The notes beneath the pieces were generated by a model. It was not told the origin of the DNA. It saw nothing but the letters and a program-made list of their open reading frames with translations, and searched no databases. A DNA stretch of 8,685 bases from JAAXTX01 sp035560715 (GTDB taxonomy: Bacteria; Patescibacteriota; Minisyncoccia; Moranbacterales; UBA1568). Shown here one piece after another: positions 4,524-8,685 of this stretch. Position 1 is the stretch's first letter. The number at the start of each line of letters is the position of its first letter. The DNA lies in NCBI GenBank assembly GCA_035560715.1, contig DATMYW010000060.1, positions 1 to 8,685 of the forward strand. The letters are read 5' to 3'. A program made the position numbers and the translations under genes.

Positions 4524-7289
4524 ATGAAAAACGGGACACCGTCTCTCGTTCTTGCGCTTCTCTCGTTCTCTCTTCTTGTCACCTCACCTCCTTCACTCGC
4601 CGACACGACGGATACGCCCCCAGCGACAACGTCCGACGGAGCCGGATCGGATAGCGCTCCGGCAAGCGGCGCCGCGACCGCGGATACCGGTTCGACAACC
4701 GTGTCCGCTCCGTCAACCGCGTCGGAGACGGTCATCCCGACACCGGTCGTTTCGACACCGGTCACACCCGTATCGGAGAGTGTCGCTCCCTCGGGAACCG
4801 CCTCGCGGATTCCAACGACTACGACACCGACCGACACATCCGCAGTACCCATCTCTGTATCCCCGACCGCTCCACCCGTTCCAGAATCGACTGCTGCCGA
4901 CATCGTTCTGGAGCCGGCCGTACCTGTCGCAACCATGGGAGACGTCGTATTTCCCACGCCCGCTCCGGCAGGAACGGTTATGTCGTCGGTTATGATGATG
5001 GGTGCGGCGGCCCCGACCACATTGCAGACTGATACATCCTCGACCGCCGCACCGGATCCCGTCACCGTTCCGGTCATTATCCTGAGCGAGATCCAGATTG
5101 CCGGAAACGGTACGAACGACGATTTTGTGGAGCTCTATAATCCCGGAAGCGACGCTTTCTCACTGAAAGGATTCGAGCTGCGACGACGGACGAAAACCGA
5201 CACGACCGATATGGGTTCTCTCTTTCATGCGTTCTCGGATTCGGACAGCGTCCCGGCGAATGGCTATTTCCTCTGGGCGAACAAGGACGGCTCCGCGGAG
5301 TTTATCGCGTTCGCCGACGCGAGAAGTGCCAATGCGACCTCACCGGCGCTGGCCACAAACAACAGTCTCGCTCTCTTCGACTCCAAGAAAACGATCATCG
5401 ATGCCGCTGCCTGGGGCGATGATCTTGCCGGACCGTTCACGTCGACCGTCAACGCGAATCCCGACAAGAACACGAGTCTGGTGCGTGACCCGAAAACGCT
5501 CTCGTGGTCGATATCGGATCATCCCACTCCGACAAACAGCACGGGTCAAACCGTGAAACAGCCGGGCCCGCTCCCATCCGTCGGAACGATAATCATAAAC
5601 GAACTGTATCCGAATCCGAACACGGATATGGGAGAGAGCGAGTGGATCGAACTCCGCAACACGGGCGATGTCGATATGTCGCTTGCCGGATGGAAATTGA
5701 AAGACGCGTCCACGAGCGCGGGCTACACGTTCCCGACGGGGGCGAATATCGGCGCGAACGGATTCCTGTCGATCGGCGCGGATGTCTCGAAGATCGCGCT
5801 CAACAATACCGGAACCGAATCGCTCACGCTTCTGTTTCCTGACGGGTCCGTAGCCGACTCGTTCACGTTCGACGGCACGGAAAGAGGCGCGAGCTATGCG
5901 AAAAACGATGCCGGGACTTTCCTCCTCGCGCATGCACCGACTCCAGGCTCGGCGAACGCCTTCGATCCGATGCCGGTCATCGAGCCCGTCCCGCCGGTCG
6001 GTACGGTCCGGATCAACGAGCTCTTCCCGAACCCGGTAACGAAGGGCGAGCCGGACGAGTGGGTCGAGCTTCGGAACGCCGGAAACGAGACGGCCTCGCT
6101 CGTCGGATGGTCGCTCAGAAGCGGTGCCGGTATGTTCCGGTTCACGGCACATCTCGACACCTCCCTTCGTGAGATTCCCGCAAACGGATTTCTCGTACTG
6201 CCCCGATCGCTCACGAGGCTCGCCCTGCGCAACTCGGACGGGAACGTCACCCTGCTTGCGCCGGATGGATCAACCCTTATGGATTCGGTCTCCTACACGT
6301 CGACGACCGAAGGGAACTCGTATGGATACTTCGCGGCCGGCCGATATCGATGGAGCAAGGCGCTCACCCCCGGCGCGGACAATGTTTTCGGCAAGGAACC
6401 TTCCGTACGGAAATCGGATATCCCGAAGAAGGGCTACGTGAACACCCTGATCCCCTTCTCCGCGACGGGCAACAAGAAAAACATGAAATACGTCTGGGAC
6501 TTCGGCGACGGACACAAAAGCTACCTCGACGGACCGAGTCACCGCTTTGCGAAAACCGGCACGTTTGAGGGCACGCTGACGCTCCGCGACGGCATCGAGG
6601 AAGTGGTGAAAAAATTCACGATAAAGATCGGAAAGTATCCGAACCGTGACCTGCACCTCACAAAGCTCTGTCCGAACCCGACCGGGACCGATACCGGCAA
6701 CGAGTGGATCAGGATCAAAAACGACGACACGAAACGGATCGACCTCTCCGGTTGGGTCATCGCGACCGGGAGCGACTCGGAGAAGCTGGTGAATCACGTG
6801 ATCCTTTCCAAACGCTTCATCGCCCCGGGCGAGGAAATCGTCCTCACGCACGACGATGCGAAGTTCACGCTCCCCAACCGGCAGGCCGCGATCGAACTCC
6901 GCCGGCCCGACGGCAAGACGATGCAGGGGATCTCGTACCAAACGGACAAGGATATCGAGGAAGACGCCGTCTATACCGATACCGGGAACGGATGGGCCTG
7001 GATACTGCCGGCAAGCGATTCGGAAACCGTGCCTACGGTGATAGCCGCCCCGGATGCGACCGGACCCGACGCGTACGAGACGGGCATCACGACGGATCCC
7101 GGTTCCGACAAGCTCTCCTTCGGGGAATTCGTCTCCCTCGGCACACCGTACGATCCCGCGCTCCCCGACTCCCTCCCCCAAGTCCTCGGCGCATCGGATG
7201 AACGGCGACAAAGCGACGATTCATCCTCAGATTCATTCCTCGACGCCCTCTTCCGGATGTTAAACGGGTTCGTGACAGGAACGATCTGA
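4524..7289 (+). CDS. Large secreted protein with four lamin-tail domains and a PKD domain
   Basis: The 921-residue product is an exported surface or extracellular protein, probably structural or adhesive. Residues 1-26 form a signal peptide ending SLA. A low-complexity linker rich in Thr, Pro, Ser, Ala and Val fills about 27-183. Lamin-tail (LTD, Ig-like) domains follow at about 186-310, 356-480, 494-622 and 709-828; repeats 2 and 3 carry the clear pattern INELxPNP, then EW(I/V)ELRN, then GW. Repeat 1 (SEIQI..FVELYNPG) and repeat 4 (LTKLCPNP..EWIRIKND) are more diverged. Between repeats 3 and 4 lies a PKD-type domain at about 628-703 with the hallmark YVWDFGDG (656-663). Near the end PQVLGA (885-890) precedes a Ser/Asp-rich patch and a hydrophobic tail (about 905-921) that may be a sorting or anchoring signal. 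No catalytic motif was seen and there is one cysteine (C716). No Shine-Dalgarno site; ATG 4524 is chosen because it opens the signal peptide. Stop TGA. Ligand unknown. Confidence 0.92.
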   Translation: MKNGTPSLVLALLSFSLLVTSPPSLADTTDTPPATTSDGAGSDSAPASGAATADTGSTTVSAPSTASETVIPTPVVSTPVTPVSESVAPSGTASRIPTTTTPTDTSAVPISVSPTAPPVPESTAADIVLEPAVPVATMGDVVFPTPAPAGTVMSSVMMMGAAAPTTLQTDTSSTAAPDPVTVPVIILSEIQIAGNGTNDDFVELYNPGSDAFSLKGFELRRRTKTDTTDMGSLFHAFSDSDSVPANGYFLWANKDGSAEFIAFADARSANATSPALATNNSLALFDSKKTIIDAAAWGDDLAGPFTSTVNANPDKNTSLVRDPKTLSWSISDHPTPTNSTGQTVKQPGPLPSVGTIIINELYPNPNTDMGESEWIELRNTGDVDMSLAGWKLKDASTSAGYTFPTGANIGANGFLSIGADVSKIALNNTGTESLTLLFPDGSVADSFTFDGTERGASYAKNDAGTFLLAHAPTPGSANAFDPMPVIEPVPPVGTVRINELFPNPVTKGEPDEWVELRNAGNETASLVGWSLRSGAGMFRFTAHLDTSLREIPANGFLVLPRSLTRLALRNSDGNVTLLAPDGSTLMDSVSYTSTTEGNSYGYFAAGRYRWSKALTPGADNVFGKEPSVRKSDIPKKGYVNTLIPFSATGNKKNMKYVWDFGDGHKSYLDGPSHRFAKTGTFEGTLTLRDGIEEVVKKFTIKIGKYPNRDLHLTKLCPNPTGTDTGNEWIRIKNDDTKRIDLSGWVIATGSDSEKLVNHVILSKRFIAPGEEIVLTHDDAKFTLPNRQAAIELRRPDGKTMQGISYQTDKDIEEDAVYTDTGNGWAWILPASDSETVPTVIAAPDATGPDAYETGITTDPGSDKLSFGEFVSLGTPYDPALPDSLPQVLGASDERRQSDDSSSDSFLDALFRMLNGFVTGTI

Positions 7290-7302
7290 CTCGCGCAACA
7301 TA

Positions 7303-7340
7303 AAAAAGCGGCCGGGATTCCCCTGCCGTTCCTTTCCTTT
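7303..7340 (+). terminator. Probable terminator after the lamin-tail gene
   Basis: CGGCCGGG (7309-7316) pairs with CCCTGCCG (7321-7328) with one C-T mismatch and a four-base loop, flanked by AAAAAG on the left and a T-rich stretch (TTCCTTTCCTTTT) on the right. It begins 13 bases after the stop codon. The stem is imperfect and the T-run is interrupted, so efficiency is uncertain. Confidence 0.5.
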
Positions 7341-7390
7341 TCGGTTACAGCATACGGTCTTTTACCGAAACTAGACTTCCTCCGAAAAGG
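7336..7390. repeat. Nested inverted repeats in the 7290-7519 gap
   Basis: CCTTTTCGG (7336-7344) is perfectly complementary to CCGAAAAGG (7382-7390). Inside, ACCGAAA (7364-7370) can pair with TTTCGGT (7339-7345), and ACCG (7364-7367) can instead pair with CGGT at 7355-7358 across a five-base loop. The alternatives exclude one another, like a switch. The 230-base gap holds no credible gene; besides this it has the terminators at its two ends. Whether the RNA fold matters is unknown. Confidence 0.45.
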
Positions 7391-7476
7391 TCGTGAATAC
7401 GAAAAGAAACCAATTCAAGCTTCACGAAACGTGCCGAATATCATCAGTCAACATCGAAAACGAGGATAGAAACTTT

Positions 7477-7505
7477 GAAAGCGGCACGATTCTCGCGCCG
7501 CTTTC
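7477..7505 (-). terminator. Hairpin terminator after the 7520-8002 gene
   Basis: GAAAGCGGC (7477-7485) and GCCGCTTTC (7497-7505) are perfectly complementary. Three more pairs, one a wobble, extend inward and leave a five-base loop. It lies 14 bases beyond the stop codon of the minus-strand gene ending at 7520. The T-tract on the minus side is poor (CAAAGTTTC), so it may act mainly as an RNA 3'-end stabiliser. Confidence 0.6.
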
Positions 7506-7519
7506 GGTTGTCATGTGGT

Positions 7520-8002
7520 TTATTCAGCTCTGATTGATTGCGGAACCAGATGGATGCTTCTCCAGCCGGCGAAGCCATCAACATATTCCACGACAGCCAC
7601 TCCTTGAAAAGTCTTTTTTCCTCGGACAGGAATCTCGTCTTTTGGAACACCTCCCGTCAGCCTCGCCTTGAGAGTAGGGAGAGTAAGAAAACCGGGTCGC
7701 CAACTCAATTCATCATAAAGTTGCATGCGGTGCGGATTATCGACCGGATAAGTCTCCGTGGTTCCGCGGATGAGATCGATACTCTCACATTTTCCATCCT
7801 CATACCTCGCCAAGAAGTATAAGCGATATTCCTTACTCCCACTTATCGAAACCTGCTCCATCGGCACTTCCCTTGTGAGATCGCTGCCAAGCCTCCAGCT
7901 CTCATACTCCCGAATACCAAGCCATGCGATGTAAGTTAATATGCCGAAAAGGGCCGAGTTGACCAAGAACAGATTGAGCTTCGTCTTTTTTAAAATATCC
8001 AT
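7520..8002 (-). CDS. Orphan single-pass membrane protein
   Basis: I do not recognise this 160-residue protein. A short basic start (MDILKKTKLN) is followed by one membrane helix at about 9-30 and a soluble domain of about 130 residues, which by the positive-inside rule faces outward. The soluble part has beta-type alternation (YRLYFLARYEDG; GVAVVEYVDG) and no motif that suggests an enzyme. There is one cysteine (C72). The ATG at 8014 is in frame, but GGAGG (8012-8008) overlaps it and stands five bases before ATG 8002, so 8002 is the start. The gene lies 86 bases after the one ending at 8089, with a hairpin between, and may be cotranscribed with partial attenuation. Base composition is more AT-rich than the central genes. 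Both this gene and its neighbour look lineage-specific. Confidence 0.75.
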   Translation of the reverse strand: MDILKKTKLNLFLVNSALFGILTYIAWLGIREYESWRLGSDLTREVPMEQVSISGSKEYRLYFLARYEDGKCESIDLIRGTTETYPVDNPHRMQLYDELSWRPGFLTLPTLKARLTGGVPKDEIPVRGKKTFQGVAVVEYVDGFAGWRSIHLVPQSIRAE

Positions 8003-8007
8003 GAGTG

Positions 8008-8012
8008 CCTCC
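8008..8012 (-). promoter_or_regulatory. Shine-Dalgarno site that fixes the start at 8002
   Basis: On the minus strand GGAGG is followed by CACTC and then ATG 8002-8000. The upstream in-frame ATG at 8014 shares bases with this site and has no site of its own. This is the strongest ribosome-binding sequence in the window. Confidence 0.8.
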
Positions 8013-8025
8013 ATTTAAGATATTT

Positions 8026-8054
8026 ATCCCGCGACCTTCTTCGGCTCGCGGGAT
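8026..8054 (-). terminator. Hairpin between the two right-end genes
   Basis: ATCCCGCGA (8026-8034) and TCGCGGGAT (8046-8054) form a perfect nine-base-pair stem with an 11-base loop. It lies 35 bases after the stop of the upstream gene (8089) and 24 before ATG 8002. Downstream on the minus strand the sequence is AAATATCTTAA, without a T-run. It could be a weak terminator or attenuator, or a processing and stability element. Confidence 0.5.
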
Positions 8055-8088
8055 TAGACCCTTCAGTAATCGTACGTCATTATTCCGG

Positions 8089-8586
8089 TTACCCGAGTAC
8101 GCCAAGCGTGCGACTATCCGGACCGTTTTTGATCAAGAACCAGATAGCGCCAAGAAACAGTCCGAGGACGGCAAACATCATGAAGACTACGGCAATCCCG
8201 GAACTATCCTGCCAGAAGTCTCCGCGCCCGTTTGAAAGGCTGACATACCACACATGCAACGCTATCAGCCCAGACACGACTGGGACGGATCCAAACAAGA
8301 ACTTCGGCCTCAGCGACACCTCTCGCTTCGAAACGAGGAAAGAAATCCCCGTGAAGCCGACGACGTCTGTCAGGAGCATCATGTTGACGACATCTCCTGC
8401 GGACTCGACCATCGTCCCGTAACCGAACGACGAAAAAATCGTGTACATCAGATACGGGAAAAAGAACAACTGCGGCGTGAGGGTTTTTACACGCATGGCG
8501 AGAGCATACATCGAGTAGGCCGCAAGGGCGTACACCGAAAGACGAATGCTCCATTGAACCAGAAAACTTCCTTTCTGTTGCGTCAT
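8089..8586 (-). CDS. Orphan multi-pass membrane protein
   Basis: The 165-residue product is mostly hydrophobic, with about five membrane helices at roughly 13-32, 38-58, 66-86, 97-117 and 129-152, short loops and a polar tail (KNGPDSRTLGVLG). I recognise no family and see no conserved charged or metal-binding cluster. The frame is open upstream to a GTG at 8637, which would add 17 residues with two cysteines. I prefer ATG 8586 because the best promoter candidate (8628-8656) would start the RNA near 8621, after that GTG, and because the protein from 8586 begins with a sensible hydrophilic start (MTQQKGS) before helix 1. No good Shine-Dalgarno site precedes either. It is followed by another orphan membrane protein on the same strand, and the two may act together, which is inference from position only. 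Confidence 0.72.
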   Translation of the reverse strand: MTQQKGSFLVQWSIRLSVYALAAYSMYALAMRVKTLTPQLFFFPYLMYTIFSSFGYGTMVESAGDVVNMMLLTDVVGFTGISFLVSKREVSLRPKFLFGSVPVVSGLIALHVWYVSLSNGRGDFWQDSSGIAVVFMMFAVLGLFLGAIWFLIKNGPDSRTLGVLG

Positions 8587-8627
8587 GATTTCAAAGTCTT
8601 TTCGTTGAAAAATTGTTAAGCACGGGC

Positions 8628-8656
8628 ACACTACCACTAAAACACACCGACGTCAA
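8628..8656 (-). promoter_or_regulatory. Candidate promoter for the right-end gene
   Basis: On the minus strand TTGACG (8656-8651, five of six matches) is followed after 17 bp by TAGTGT (8633-8628), which is preceded by TGG, an extended -10 signature. The -10 hexamer itself is poor (three of six). An alternative -10, TATTAT, lies at 8668-8663, but its -35 would fall at or beyond the window edge. Confidence 0.35.
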
Positions 8657-8685
8657 ACGGATATAATAGATGATTACATCATAAA

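Noticed and set aside
4738..4763. Direct repeat CGACACCGGTC (4738-4748 and 4753-4763) as a regulatory or mobile-element repeat
   Set aside because: It lies in the Thr/Pro/Val linker of the lamin-tail gene with a period of five codons, so it reflects repetitive protein sequence.
4358..7211. Long open frames on the minus strand (4358-5077, 5340-6152, 6270-7211) opposite the lamin-tail gene
   Set aside because: They run antisense to a gene with clear domains and have low-complexity or Arg/Asp/Val-rich translations, as expected opposite GC-rich, strongly biased codons. None has a ribosome site or promoter.
7287..7289. UGA recoded as glycine (Gracilibacteria/Absconditabacteria code)
   Set aside because: UGA ends both the amidase and the lamin-tail gene at natural domain boundaries, and no gene contains an internal in-frame UGA.
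1..8685. CRISPR array, transposon ends or toxin-antitoxin pair
   Set aside because: No regularly spaced repeats, no transposase or terminal inverted repeats with target duplication, and no pair of small genes with toxin or antitoxin features were found on either strand.

Overview
The window looks like a chromosomal segment from an uncultivated ultra-small bacterium of the candidate phyla radiation (Patescibacteria, probably a Parcubacteria-like lineage). The grounds are a very large secreted protein with four lamin-tail domains and a PKD domain, a TsaB-like protein reduced to its N-terminal half, membrane proteins with no recognisable family, and compact gene spacing with several apparently leaderless promoters. 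This assignment is an inference from gene style; there is no rRNA or marker gene here. UGA is used as a stop (amidase gene at 1190, lamin-tail gene at 7289), which argues against the UGA=Gly lineages Gracilibacteria and Absconditabacteria.

Layout. 1-199: three small hairpins, an unassigned open frame entering from the left edge, and a near-consensus sigma70-type promoter. 200-733 (+): orphan secreted or membrane protein, closed by a terminator near 764-801. 825-1954 (-): TsaB-like gene downstream of an anchored N-acetylmuramoyl-L-alanine amidase. 2025-3662 (+): GT-C (family 39-like) glycosyltransferase, divergent from the amidase. A strong hairpin at 3678-3707 separates it from the convergent pair 3742-4023 and 4066-4416 (-), a DUF883/YqjD-like protein and a small two-helix membrane protein. 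4524-7289 (+): the 921-residue lamin-tail surface protein. 7290-7519: non-coding, rich in inverted repeats. 7520-8586 (-): two orphan membrane proteins separated by a hairpin.

The common theme is the cell envelope: peptidoglycan cleavage, lipid-linked sugar transfer, a large exported adhesin-like or structural protein, and several small inner-membrane proteins. The genes do not form one operon; they alternate in direction and most seem to have their own promoter.

Most distinctive signals: (1) the same extended -10 box, TGCTATA(C/G)T, precedes three genes, and in the divergent pair at 1954/2025 it sits 6-7 bases before the start codon, so both messages should be leaderless; (2) the lamin-tail/PKD protein ends in a short PQVLGA motif plus hydrophobic tail that may be a sorting signal; (3) the genes at the two ends are AT-richer than the middle, and two of those three carry Shine-Dalgarno sites that the central genes lack. 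No CRISPR, transposon, tRNA, rRNA or defence locus was found.
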